Shown here in pieces: positions 32,032 to 43,149 of a stretch of 64,000 nt of DNA. This DNA comes from Pocillopora verrucosa (lineage: Eukaryota > Cnidaria > Anthozoa > Scleractinia > Pocilloporidae): NCBI RefSeq assembly GCF_036669915.1, contig NC_089320.1:4731039-4795038 (forward strand), given 5' to 3'. The notes beneath the pieces were generated by a model, which saw nothing but the letters and a program-made list of their open reading frames with translations, searched no databases and was not told the DNA's origin. The number at the start of each line of letters is the position of its first letter. Position 1 is the first letter of the stretch. The translations under genes were made by a program, and so were the position numbers.

Positions 32032-35000
32032 ATGGATAATCTTAAGGAATTACTTAGACCAAAAACGTTTAACAGAGTCAGCCATGCTGCAGTTGTTATT
32101 TGGATCCTGATCGGTGTAATCTTCCTTGGCATTTTTGCAGACGCAGAAAACAGCGAATCCAGGTATGATTTCCGCTGTGACGTGGCGAAGGGTAGAAACA
32201 TCGACCTTGTCCGTGGAAGATGTTTCGAGTTATACGAGAAGCAGTATAACAAACACGATGTTCCTATCTATGCCTTCGTGATCATGAATTTCTTCCTCAT
32301 CGGAACTGTCTGTGTTATTTACTCCCAAATAGCGAGCCCTACAGTCGATCAACTGTCGCCAAGCGCTCGTAACGGTGACGTCGAGAGGCAGTTGGGCGAC
32401 CAAAGAAACGCACTTTCTAGTAAAAAGCTGTTTATCGCTTACTGCTGTCAACTTTTCGCAAGGATTGTTTTAAAAGTTCTCTTTATGGTTCTACAAAGTC
32501 AGTTTCTTTATCCTCTGGGCTTTCCCTCCAACTTTCCTTGTTATCTAACCTCTGGAGGGAGTCAGCCAAGGAATTCTACCGACGTCTGGTACGAGTGTCA
32601 TAATCAACGAGCAACTAAGAAAAACTCCTGGATGCGCGCTGTTCTTGTCGTGAACGGAATTTTTCTCTTTGGCATTCTGTCAGAAACCGTCTATATTTTG
32701 CTACGAGCGTGGAAAGAGGATAGTTTCATGAAAAATTCCAAGTTTCTAGAGGCTCACCTGAATCCCTTCCATGCCAACTCGCAAAATGCTACCACATCGA
32801 CTATGTTGAGACTTGAACCTCCTCAGCAAGAAGAAAGAACAGAGCAAGAAACGAACGTCCCACAAGAACAACACCAGAAAGAGGAAAGTAAAGACCATGA
32901 AAAGAACATCCCACATCTGCCAAGCAAGCTTCAAGAAGAAAGAACAGAGCAAGAAAAGAACGTCCCACAAGAACAACACCAGAAAGAGGAAAGTAAAGAC
33001 CATGAAACGAACATCCCACATCTGCCAAGCAAGCTTCAAGAAGAAAGAACAGAGCAAGAAACGAACGTTCCACAAGAACAACACCAGGAAGAGGAAAGTA
33101 AAGAAAATGAAACGAACATCCCACATCTGCCAAGCAAGCTTCAAGAAGAAAGAACAGAGCAAGAAACGAACGTCCCACAAGAACAACACCAGAAAGAGGA
33201 AAGTAAAGACCATGAAACGAACATCCCACATCTGCCAAGCAAGCTTCAAGAAGAAAGAACAGAGCAAGAAACGAACGTTCCACAAGAACAACACCAGGAA
33301 GAGGAAAGTAAAGAAAATGAAACGAACATCCCACATCTGCCAAGCAAGCCTCAAAAACTCCAAAAACCACCGCTTCAGGAATTCATCGAGAACACAAAGA
33401 GAGTCATTAAAGATGAGACAAATCGACCTCCCCAACTCCGGTCGCCTTTTCCAAGTACTCCCGGCAAAGGACACCCAGCTAAACATTTGACTCTGGATCA
33501 GATTTACACTAAACTTGTCGTTGTTCCAGACATAGCTAATTATGACTTTACTGGAGACAGACAAGAGAAAATGAAAGTCTACGCCAGATCAAGTGAGACT
33601 AAAAACACAACACCTAGAGGGCCGGAGGACATTCTTAACCACGAAAACAAAAACGTTTTGATTGTTGGTCGTCCTGGAATCGGAAAGACACTTTGCTGTA
33701 CCAAACTTCTCAGAGACTGGGCATTTAACAAAGTATTCCATGACTCACCTGATGCCAAAATTCATTTCGACGCTACTTTCTTTATCAAATTCAGAGCATT
33801 CAACGCGGCACCCGACCTTAGCCTCAGGGAACTGCTCACATTGTCAGAACATTCCCCCTCAAATCACATGGATGATGAAGTCTGGAGTTACATCCTCGAC
33901 AACCCCCAAAGAGTTCTGATTATTTTCGATGGAATCGATGAATTTAAACATAATTCAAAGATCGGCGAGGAAAATTTCGAGCCTAAATTCAGAAACCGCG
34001 TAGACGAGAAGATGCCCCTATACGCCTTGTACGAGAAGCTTGCGACTGGGAAACTTCTCAACGGAGCTGCCGTTTTGACTACCACAAGACCTACGGCTTT
34101 GCCATGCATTATCGACCATGTTCGTTTCGACAAAATTTACGAGATCCTCGGCTTCTCATCCCGCCAAATCAAAGAATACGTAAACAAATTCAGTGCTGAA
34201 GAGGACGAGGATGCGCGAGAATCACTATGGCGACACATCGGCGGCAACACGAACATTCTCTCTCTATGCTACATTCCTGCGAGTTGCTTCATCATTTGCT
34301 CAACTCTGTTACAAATGGTGAAGTTCTATGCTTCCAAGAGTCTTAGCCTACCAAAGAATCTAACAGTTATTTACAAGAAAGCAGTGAAAATTTTTTACTT
34401 CAGACACAACGAAGAATTCCGCGGCAAGAATTTCGCTAGTAAATTCTTGGAATCAGACAAGTTGCCCCCTGAAGTGGAAAAGAAATTCTCGCAACTTGAA
34501 AAACTTGCATTTGAAGGAATTAAAGAAGGAAGGCTGGTCTTTGGAAGAAAGGAAGTAGGCGGAATGGAAGACAGCGCTCTTTTTCACCGCTTACCAGACC
34601 GTCAACCTGACGCGTTCGAACGCGAGGAACAATTCTGTTTCATTCATTTAACAATGCAAGAGTTTTTCGCTGCGAGGCACCTAGCAAACATGAATGAAAT
34701 AGAACTGAGGAACTTTGTTTCTACGAACATCGCGGACGGCAAATGGCAGCTGGTTTTTCAGTTTCTAGCAGGACTAATGAACGAGAAAGAAAACCTACCG
34801 AGCGAAATCATCACAGACCTTCTTCCTGTGAAAACTGAAGAGAAAGAAAACGTGATGTACAACGAAGAGTGGTCATTGGATATGGAGCCAAGGAAAGTAA
34901 CTTATTGGCCGACTGAAGACAAAAAACATTTAGCAGTGACATTATTTAAATGCATTAACGAAAGTAGTGAGATGGAGGAAATAGTTCAGGGAAAACTACA

Positions 35001-35748
35001 ACAAATTAACTTTAATTTTGTAAATTTTCATTATTGTCAACTCACACCTGTTGATTGTGCTTCAGTAGTTACTGTAATTACGAATGTTCAACAAATTTCA
35101 CATTTAACATTGTCTAACAATAACATTGGTCCATTAGGTTGTTTTGAGATTTGTAAGTTGTTAAAATGTAGTAAATCTCAACTGAGCTGGTTAAACCTCG
35201 CAGGTAATCAATTGACAGACGAAGCAGCAAAGTATTTAGCTGAAGCCATCAACAACAACAACTGTCAGCTACGCACGTTAATCCTCTCACACGATAACAT
35301 CTCAGACATTGGAGCACAGCACTTGGCTGAAGCCATCAACAACAGCAAATGTCAGCTATCCACGTTAACCCTCGTAAAAAGTAACATCTCAGACATTGGA
35401 GCACAGCACTTGGCTGAAGCCATCAACAACAACAACTGTCAGCTACGCACCTTAATCCTCTCAGAAAATAACATTTCAGACATTGGAGCACAGCACTTGG
35501 CTGAAGCCATCAACAACAACAACTGTCAGCTACGCACGTTAATCCTCGCAGAAAATAACATCTCAGACATCGGAGCACAGCACTTGGCTGAAACCATCAA
35601 AAACAACAACTGTCAGCTACGCGAGTTAGACCTCTCAGAAAATAACATCTCAGACATTGGAGCACAGCACTTGGCTGAAGCCATCACCAGCAACAACTGT
35701 CAGCTACACACGTTAATCCTCATAGAAAAACATCACAGAAGCAGGTAA
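32032..35748 (+). CDS. NLR-type receptor with N-terminal four-TM connexin-like domain
   Basis: Single exon, 1238 codons from ATG at 32032 (AACAATGG, good start context; the frame is open further upstream only without ATG). Residues 1-15 are a short amphipathic start. TM helices lie at about 18-36, 78-99, 132-154 and 201-224. The loops between TM1-2 and TM3-4 each carry two Cys (49/64 and 170/189), and the first contains a YDFRC string like the FxC of connexin loop 1. Residues 267-441 are five 35-residue charged repeats. The NACHT domain follows with Walker A GRPGIGKT (546-553), Walker B IIFDGIDEF (about 631-639) and the late motif FIHLTMQEFFAARHL. From about 1020 there are about eight 28-residue ribonuclease-inhibitor-type LRRs. 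The last LRR is frameshifted. A plausible role is a membrane-anchored innate sensor; channel activity is inference from topology only. Confidence 0.85.
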   Translation: MDNLKELLRPKTFNRVSHAAVVIWILIGVIFLGIFADAENSESRYDFRCDVAKGRNIDLVRGRCFELYEKQYNKHDVPIYAFVIMNFFLIGTVCVIYSQIASPTVDQLSPSARNGDVERQLGDQRNALSSKKLFIAYCCQLFARIVLKVLFMVLQSQFLYPLGFPSNFPCYLTSGGSQPRNSTDVWYECHNQRATKKNSWMRAVLVVNGIFLFGILSETVYILLRAWKEDSFMKNSKFLEAHLNPFHANSQNATTSTMLRLEPPQQEERTEQETNVPQEQHQKEESKDHEKNIPHLPSKLQEERTEQEKNVPQEQHQKEESKDHETNIPHLPSKLQEERTEQETNVPQEQHQEEESKENETNIPHLPSKLQEERTEQETNVPQEQHQKEESKDHETNIPHLPSKLQEERTEQETNVPQEQHQEEESKENETNIPHLPSKPQKLQKPPLQEFIENTKRVIKDETNRPPQLRSPFPSTPGKGHPAKHLTLDQIYTKLVVVPDIANYDFTGDRQEKMKVYARSSETKNTTPRGPEDILNHENKNVLIVGRPGIGKTLCCTKLLRDWAFNKVFHDSPDAKIHFDATFFIKFRAFNAAPDLSLRELLTLSEHSPSNHMDDEVWSYILDNPQRVLIIFDGIDEFKHNSKIGEENFEPKFRNRVDEKMPLYALYEKLATGKLLNGAAVLTTTRPTALPCIIDHVRFDKIYEILGFSSRQIKEYVNKFSAEEDEDARESLWRHIGGNTNILSLCYIPASCFIICSTLLQMVKFYASKSLSLPKNLTVIYKKAVKIFYFRHNEEFRGKNFASKFLESDKLPPEVEKKFSQLEKLAFEGIKEGRLVFGRKEVGGMEDSALFHRLPDRQPDAFEREEQFCFIHLTMQEFFAARHLANMNEIELRNFVSTNIADGKWQLVFQFLAGLMNEKENLPSEIITDLLPVKTEEKENVMYNEEWSLDMEPRKVTYWPTEDKKHLAVTLFKCINESSEMEEIVQGKLQQINFNFVNFHYCQLTPVDCASVVTVITNVQQISHLTLSNNNIGPLGCFEICKLLKCSKSQLSWLNLAGNQLTDEAAKYLAEAINNNNCQLRTLILSHDNISDIGAQHLAEAINNSKCQLSTLTLVKSNISDIGAQHLAEAINNNNCQLRTLILSENNISDIGAQHLAEAINNNNCQLRTLILAENNISDIGAQHLAETIKNNNCQLRELDLSENNISDIGAQHLAEAITSNNCQLHTLILIEKHHRSR
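32830..33354 (+). repeat. Coding minisatellite, 5 x 105 bp, in the NLR gene
   Basis: Each unit encodes EERTEQETNVPQEQHQ...ESK, then HETNIPHLPSKLQ. Two variants alternate: KEESKDHE (units 1, 2, 4) and EEESKENE (units 3, 5). Because 105 is a multiple of 3 and the unit lacks stops in other frames, long spurious ORFs appear on both strands. Confidence 0.95.
35220..35730 (+). repeat. 84-bp tandem LRR units with near-identical DNA
   Basis: Six successive units share ACATYTCAGACATTGGAGCA and CACTTGGCTGAARCCATCA almost base for base, including at synonymous sites. Such uniformity suggests recent unequal exchange or gene conversion in the array. Confidence 0.85.
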
Positions 35749-37272
35749 ACGACACGCAGAGAATTTACTTAATAATAGTCAGTCTGACTGTCGCCTTTTT
35801 ATCTAACATCGCCAATTCACAAATAATTGTGAAATCTGGAAGAAGAATTAAATAACCACTTACAGTTCAAAATGTGAGGTAACCAGCTCAGTGACAATTA
35901 TAACACAACCACTGAAATCGTGAATGAACGAAAGAAAACTAAGTTTGTGAAGCGCTTAGAGCAGAGAGATTATCTGAACCGGATCGAAATGAAGAAAAAT
36001 GAACCAATGAACATGTTTATCGAGAACAAAGGATGTCAAAGTGTCTTTTTTTTGTAAACGAACAAATAACACTGAAGTTAAAACACAAAACTTACTGCAT
36101 AGAAAACAAACAAACCTTGGACCTCTCAGGAAACTTTTTCATTTTATGATTGGTTTATTTCGAGCCTAAATTTACTGCATGCTTCTGTATGATTTGATCA
36201 CTTATGTCTGTCACATGAAATAGTTTTGTTAAGTTTACTGAAGTTTTTTTGGAGATTATAGGCGGATCAGATGAGTAAATACGATACAGATCGCTTGCAA
36301 GGATAAAAGTTTTCTTTTTTTTAAAAGTCTGTTTTTCTTTTCGATCAAAGCTATCCGGTTCGAGTGGTTTCATAGTGTAAACAAATTGTAAATAAGGAAA
36401 CCCATTACTTTTCAAAGACAAAAGACTTTATTGTAGGTTAGTGGTGTGAGACATATTACGTTACACAATTTTTTTAAGGTGTATGCAGTAGCTTTAAATA
36501 TTGGAGTGTTTTTGCACATATTTTTTGCCTGTTACTATTACCGTGATAAAATGAAAGGTATAACACTTAAACAAATGAAGATGCTGCTCAAGAAGTGTTC
36601 ATATAAACTGTGATGATCACTCTAATCTTCATTTATTGATCTGCAGTTCAAATATAAGATATTACTATATTCACTACTGTTCAAGACTTTGACAGTTGAG
36701 ATTTCACTGACTAGTATTTGTAGAGAAGAGCAGAACTCTAAGTTTATCAGATGATTGTTGAATAAATCATGTAAGCAGATTTATTCTTTGAGTTGTTGTC
36801 AATTCAGCCCCTATGGTTAGACATATCAGACAGAGTAAAGAGCTTTACAAAAAGTTTTGAAACAAAAAAAAAATTGGACAAAGGAAGGCGATGGGGGTGG
36901 GGCAGGGGAAGGGGGGGGGTCGGTAAAGCCTTCTCAATATCAAACAAAAGTATAAATTATTTATCTGAGAAACATGATCAGCTCAAATAGAGGTTTTTTT
37001 CAGCAGTACCTTTTCTTTAGCAGAGATAGCACCCTTCTTAAAATCAACTGTTGCCCTGCCTTAGGTCAAAATACAAAATTATTCCAACCCTATTTTAAAC
37101 CTAGACCAAAATTACACACCCTGTCTTAAACCAGCAATAAAACTTCTTTAAAAAATTAAATGAAAATAGCTTATTACCTCAAATAAATGCCCAACCAGAT
37201 ATTGAAAATTCTGGTCCAAATTTCCATCATACACAATCATGTTTAGTTTTTTCATAACATGCATGTTTAGTT

Positions 37273-37430
37273 TTGAGAATTTGGTATTGGATCAACTAAT
37301 AATCCCCTTCCCCTTCCCCTAGCTGATATTTTCTTCAATCCCATCACTTGTCTGCCTGATATTGTATTGATATTGTAAGGAGAAATTCTGTCTTGGTCAC
37401 TCATGGGAGTGAAAGGCTTAAAGGGTTAAC
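37273..37430 (-). mobile_element. MITE family 1, partial inverted copy
   Basis: Minus strand reads TTAACCCTTTAAGCC, CAAGACAGAATTTCTCC and GATCCAATACCAAATTCTC. The other terminus is missing. Confidence 0.6.
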
Positions 37431-37596
37431 ACACAATGAAAAATTGCTTGACCCTATTTTTAATCAAGTTTCTTTCACAAGTTAACAAATATTCAATACC
37501 CTATTTACATGAACATGTGAATCTGTCACCTACTAACAATTCTTAAGTATTCATAACATCTATAACCATAATTCTTTCTGTTCTCTGAGGCTTATA

Positions 37597-37791
37597 ACCC
37601 ATTAACTTCCAAGGACTGAATGCTACTTCTCCCTTGCAGCTGCTATACATTTCATCGTAAATTAGTTTTGAGAATTTGAAGTTAGATCAAGATTAAAACT
37701 TGAAGGTATTCTCATTACCTTTGTGCTGGAAAATGTATGAATACAACAAGGAGAAGCTACATGTTAATCACTTCCAGGAAGTAAAGGGTTA
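37597..37791. mobile_element. Small MITE (family 3)
   Basis: Starts CCATTAACTTCCAAGGACTG with TACTTCTCCCTT inside, and ends AAGGAGAAGCTACATG then CCAGGAAGTAAAGGGTTAA. The ends are imperfect inverted repeats. About 195 bp. Confidence 0.5.
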
Positions 37792-38471
37792 AGATGTGCA
37801 CATCTGCAATTATTGTTAGGAGTTCTGTGTCTCAATATAAACAAATTGGGCTTTAACTTGGGGTAGAAGAGCACAGAACATGTCATCACAATGGAATGTG
37901 CTGCACATCAAATTCATCACCTTAGAGAAAAACGTGTAAAAATATGTGATATGTCAGTTAGCTTACTCACAAGCATATTAACTTGGTACATCTAGAAATA
38001 TACAAATTAGTCTTTAACTTACATTTATCTCAGTAGTCTGGACATGTGGAATTCTGGAAATATGCCAATAATTCTTTAGCTAAGTTGCATGTATCTTAAG
38101 TTGGTAGTCTGGAAATGTGAAAATCTGGAAATAGTACAAGGATATGGTTTTAACTTTGGTTCTAAAAACATTCAATTTTCTTTGTAGCCCACTGTCTTGC
38201 TTCCTCTACTTCATTCAGTAAATAAGAATCCTTAATCTATCAAACACCTTTGTGTTGCTCAATTTCCCAACAGAAACATGGGAGAAGAGAGGGACAAAAG
38301 CTTAAAGAGAGGAGGGGGGGGGAAATAGAATACCAAGGGGAGAGGGGTATGACAAAGGTTACAAAGGTGGTGAAAATGATGACAATGAAAACAAAAATGT
38401 TGACCCTGATAAAATGAAGATCAACTGAACCAATACAACTCAATAGAAAAGGGCTTAGAAATAACAATTAC

Positions 38472-38685
38472 CTCAGCATATATGGTTTGCCCTTTTTCTT
38501 GATCACTTTTGTGACATAATTCACAAGTTTTCTTTAACTTTTGTTTGAACCATGTCAACAGACATGATGCGTGCATGTGTTTTACTGAGCCAGAACAGTA
38601 GCACTGAGTTTTAGGAGCTTGTTCCCCTGAAGAGTGATAAATGCAGCAGATGCTCTGACTCATACATTCTGAAAATTCACATTTC
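38472..38685 (-). CDS. Exon with RING-CH (MARCH-type) zinc-finger-like sequence
   Basis: Acceptor TTTTTCAG at 38686 opens KCEFSECMSQSICCIYHSSG, then CYCSGSVKHMHASCLLTWF and KKTCELCHK, with a donor GAG/GTAATT at 38472. CxC...GS...H..CL..W...CELC is the signature of RING-variant domains of membrane ubiquitin ligases. The first ligand pair reads CCIYH where CxICH is usual, so the second Cys may be missing or replaced. Neighbouring exons are not identified, so the gene is incomplete here. Confidence 0.5.
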
Positions 38686-38784
38686 CTGAAAAAGAGTAAA
38701 GATTCATTTTTTAATGATTTTTGAGTTATTAGCTAAAAATTTAAAATATATGACCCTGTGTTGGCGTGTCAAATGGTATTTATC

Positions 38785-38905
38785 TTTGATGGACGCATTA
38801 GGGTATGCATCTTGCATTAATCTGACTTCTGCATTAGGGTATGTTTCTCACACCAATCAGATCACAGCAATGAGGTATGCTTGCACCGATCAGAGTGTTA
38901 CAGTA
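38785..38905 (+). repeat. Degenerate ~36-bp tandem repeat
   Basis: GCATTAGGGTATGCATCTTG, GCATTAGGGTATGTTTCTC and GCAATGAGGTATGCTTGCAC each begin a unit followed by CAATCAGA/TAATCTGA. Three to four copies, non-coding. Confidence 0.65.
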
Positions 38906-40535
38906 TTGTCCCTCAAGCCAATCACATCATAAAATTAGAGTACTGTCATATGTTGCAATGGAATCAAACTAACATTGACAAACACCAAGAATGGCATTAA
39001 CAAAGAATTGTGAGCTCATCTACCCAGTGCAATGGTTAATTTCTTCTAAGAACTTCATTGCTATGACCTGTAGGAGGTTACAAAGGTGGTCAGGGAATTT
39101 TTTTCTACCATTTAGAAGTTAAAACATGTTTTGTGTAACACTCCTTCACTTACAGCCTGCACCATATCATGTATTCCGCACAAATGGGGCAAAGTACAGA
39201 TAGGCAATTACCAAATAAAGAGCCCATGTTGTTATTCTTTGAAATATGATACTTTTCTCACCACTTTTCTGCACTAATGTTGTTCATTTTTGCTAACAAT
39301 TATTCAGACACCAGTAGCAATAGGCCATAAAATGTTTCTCTGAGTTTATTTATCATGAATTGGAAGGTTTTTTTTTTTGCTCTCCATGTAACAATATGTT
39401 CATCAGAATCTTTAATAGGTAAATACTCTTTTTCTTTTACAAAATGCAAAAATTAGTTGCTTGGTTTCCCATTTTGACCCAGCCATCAAAAACAAAATAC
39501 TCTTGCATGCATAGCATGCTTATGTTTTAAGTATGCCCTTGTCAGTAACTAATAACAACTCTGAAAGAGTATTTTTGGACAAAAATAAGGGGTGTTTCAG
39601 CTCAGGGACAGTACTTGAAGTGTTACCAAGTGAATAATTTTGCCTTTCACTATCCCTACAATTTAATAGGAGGCCCGTCTGACAAATTAAGAATTAAAAC
39701 ACAACTATCATACCTCATGGCTGACAAAGATAAATGCTATAAAGTGGCAACTATGGTATTCTGTATTTCCTTTCTTCACATTTTCAATTTGTTTTTTTCT
39801 CTTTTTTTATTCTTCTTTGGTATTTTTCTTAAGGAAAAAAAAAATCTTAAACCACTGCCTATAGTTAAAACCAAGCAGTGGGTAAAATAGTATGATAAAT
39901 ATTTAACTATCATAACAACACTCCTTAGTATGACACACTGTGCAGCAATTGGAATCATCATTTGCATGAATGTACTTCTGACACTATGGGGCACTATGAT
40001 AAGACCAAACTCTTAAATATTCCCTGCATTTTTGTAGACATACCACTAAGCATATCTATTTCCCAGAGAAAACTGGAAAACTGAAATACTCCTAAACTCC
40101 ACTGACTTGGGGAGGACGTTGGTTAGGAAGAGGAACAGGGGGCTGGTTTCACTTTGGTATTCACAGGTGACTCATAATTCTCAAAAACTGTCTAACAATG
40201 TCATTGGGAAATCATCAAAAGAATAATTTACAGGCCTGTTAACAGCTTCATCATCTGGAAAATTAGCTTAATGCTCTTTGAAAAGTATAAAACTACTAAC
40301 TACAGGGGAAGCAGAATTGGGAGCAGCAGAAGCTGAGGGAAACGTAGGGAGGGTGGGTGGGTCAACAACAACACATTCAAACAAAACTATCATTCAAATG
40401 GAGTAAAATTATCACGTTCAACACGAACATACTGATCTACTGCGAAAAATAGAGTTAACTTTGATAATTCTTGTGGATATGCATTCAAAAATCAAGGTTG
40501 CTATGTTGAATTTGTACCAGATGAAAACATTTCAC
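38906..40535. other. No supported feature
   Basis: AT-rich with homopolymer runs (for example near 39367 and 39836). Short ORFs are low-complexity and show no splice-supported exon. Confidence 0.5.
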
Positions 40536-41081
40536 TCACTAAAAGCTGCAGACTCTTCCTCCGGCAGCTCCTCGTCGTCAACACCTTCTTCTTCCCTAAA
40601 ATATGAACATGATGATGTTTGCGTTCCGCTTCTTCCTTGGAGTTAACTAATACAAAATAAAAGCCAGTCTATGACTTCACGTGCATCCGTTGTATAGATA
40701 AGGAGAGTAAAACGTACAACTGTGAGAACGTTTGATGAGGCAGCTTTCACGTTCAAATCGATAACAATGTCAACATGCAGAGGTGACACCCTGAAAAACA
40801 TGATTCCGAAGAGCGATGGCCAGTGTCAGGGCTGAACCAAGACGAGTCACAAGAGATATGATTTAACGAGTGTCCCACGATAATTCTCCATTTGGAAACC
40901 GTGAGGGGCTTTGGGACGAAAATAACCACCAGCTGCTGGTGCACTTCATGATACATACACCACCTATTACAGTGGCCCATCATTATGGCGGAAAGAATGC
41001 GTTTTAATTTTATCACATTTTGTAAAAAGGAGCAAGCATATTTCTCGGCGCTGACATTCATTCTTCCGTAGCTCTTTTCTT

Positions 41082-41369
41082 TTGTTACAACGAGCATATC
41101 AGACTTTCCCGGAGCATCGTGATCTTGTGGTATTTTTGTATTTAATTTTTTTAATTCACACCGATCTATTTTCGATATTCCTTATTTTTTTTAGGAAGCC
41201 CAAAGTGACGAGGAGGATCCCCCAGCTACTGCTGGTCGTGCAAGAAAAAGAGAGTCCTTTTTTTGTAAGTTTTATATTTCACGTGTGGGAGCACGATTTC
41301 ATTGTTCAGGTTGAAAGCTGTTGTATATGAGATTTTCATTTTCTATTTTCTTTCAGGTGGCGTTTGAGA
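41082..41369 (+). CDS. Possible 3' exons of an unidentified plus-strand gene
   Basis: An open stretch ending HRDLV/GTATTT at 41129 is in phase with an exon 41195-41264 (EAQSDEEDPPATAGRARKRE). That has TAG acceptor and GTAAGT donor and joins at 41357 to a short tail ending TGA. Splice phases agree, but the upstream part has no ATG and no domain is recognised. Confidence 0.25.
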
Positions 41370-43149
41370 CAGACTCAAACAAGCGTAACCAGATGGATAG
41401 ACGGTACATGAAGTCTATGCAAACAAAAGTATTTCAGTGTTTCCTTTTTTTAATTTTATATATATATTTTTTTATATTTATTTATTTATTTATTTGAATT
41501 TCCCAATGTAATTTTAACAAGACTTTAAATAAAAACTGTTTTTTAAGCTCATGATATCGGGGTTGAAATTGTTTGTATCTACATCCCTAACAATGCAGTA
41601 CCTCAGGATTTTTTTATTCTAAACTAGCCCTACCTTCCTTCCTTCATCATGACGCACCACATATCAAATTGTGGTCAGCAATGCATTGGCGAAAGTTTTG
41701 ATCCAGGTGCTTCAGGAACTGATTAAATCCAGTCCGCTCTTGACTTCGCGTATTTTATCGTGTACTTTCCTATGTTTGATACAAATAGTGGTAAACTTGG
41801 TTTAGTTATTGAAAACCCTTAATAACAGGAATAAGTTGCAAGAAAATAATACAGTTGTTGGTAGTTATACGTCTTAGGTTATTTAAAATGAAATAATTAT
41901 TAGGTGCTACACCAGGTCACTTCTCTAAACCAACGAGAAAAATCCCTCATCTTCACACTTCCGATACGATGTACCTTTTCTATGCAGCCTTTTTTCCTTA
42001 GTGCGGTAAATCTATCCATCATAAGCATTTGTACCAAAACAGGAAGGGTATTTAAACGAAACCGCAACACAAAAAAGGCCCAACTCATTTGATAAGTATG
42101 TTTAAATTACTCGGAATAAACCGGAATAATGACGTCACGCGGACAAAACAATCGAAACTTTGTCCGACTTAAGAAAATCATTTACATTGCAATGAACAGC
42201 CTTGTAGTCAGTCAAGTGTTACTTATCATTATCAAGATAAGAAAGGGAAACAAAAGGCAAGAAACTATTTTCTATCATTTAGTCTTGTTAATATATATAT
42301 TTAGGCAAGCCTAAAAGCGGAGCTCCTCGGTTATGTGTTGTTTACTGCTCTTAAGAATTTATTTTTTTCCATTCTGGTAAATAAGCGGCTGAAATATTAA
42401 AAGTACAGTTTATAGAGGATCATCGGTGTTGAATTAAAGTCGCCTACGGTTAAACTAAATACTTTCATGACAAAGCAAAATCTGCCCATGGCACCTCAAA
42501 TGATCTTGAGACGCAATCAGTTAAATGAACTCAAGATGTTCAAAATTAGCTCACGGCAACAACAAAAGACAAAGCACGTAAAAATCAAAACAAAACAGAG
42601 AGTAGAAACCAGTTTTGAAACTATAAGAAATCAAATCATTTCTACGCAGCGCGAGAAAATGCCAAAATGTGAAAATAAACAGAAACAAGAGATCAATTAC
42701 TTTATGAGATGAAGCCTCAAATTCCCAACTAACGGTCGCCGAATGAAACAAACTTTAAAGAAACTTCAAAACGATTAATTTTCATTCAAGCTGCATGCAA
42801 GAAAGGAATTGAAAAGGGCGGGATTGTTCGAAATAAAATAAGACAGGCCGTTTTGCATTGGAAAGCCAGTTCAAATTAATTTTAATAAAAAATTTTATTT
42901 TTAATTTTAATAAAGCTTGAAATGTATCGACAAACTAGAAACAATTCGTTACACAGCGGCCGCCGATCTGTTCAAATTAGCCGAATTAATTAAGGCGAAA
43001 GATCTGATTCTCAACCGACGGCTTCAACAGGCACTTGATGCTAAAACTAGCTAAAACTGTAAAACCACTAAAAACTGTTTTACTTTAACCACCGCGTTCT
43101 TTTCTACCATTTATTCCAGTTTCTAAAACTGTATAACCACTGAAAACTG
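41370..43149. other. Non-coding stretch right of the plus-strand exon pair
   Basis: Contains an (ATTT)n/TA-rich simple repeat at 41455-41498. Other ORFs (41900-42092 on both strands, 42467-42712) show no domain and mirror each other, so I do not call genes. Confidence 0.5.

Larger units (their letters stand above)
35749..38240. other. Downstream region of the NLR gene with MITE remnants
   Basis: No coding ORF supported. 35730-35806 continues the lost LRR frame of the NLR. A G-rich tract lies at 36885-36920. Inverted MITE family 1 sequence is at 37273-37430 and another small MITE at 37597-37791. 37980-38120 has loosely repeated TCTGGAAATNTG words. Confidence 0.45.

Noticed and set aside
32746..33564. 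Long minus-strand and alternate-frame ORFs (up to 272 codons) over the NLR linker
   Set aside because: They are by-products of the 105-bp repeat, which has no stops in other frames; sequences are low-complexity F/L or K/T.
35220..35730. CRISPR-like array
   Set aside because: Regular 84-bp repeats are contiguous coding LRR units without spacers, in a eukaryotic gene.
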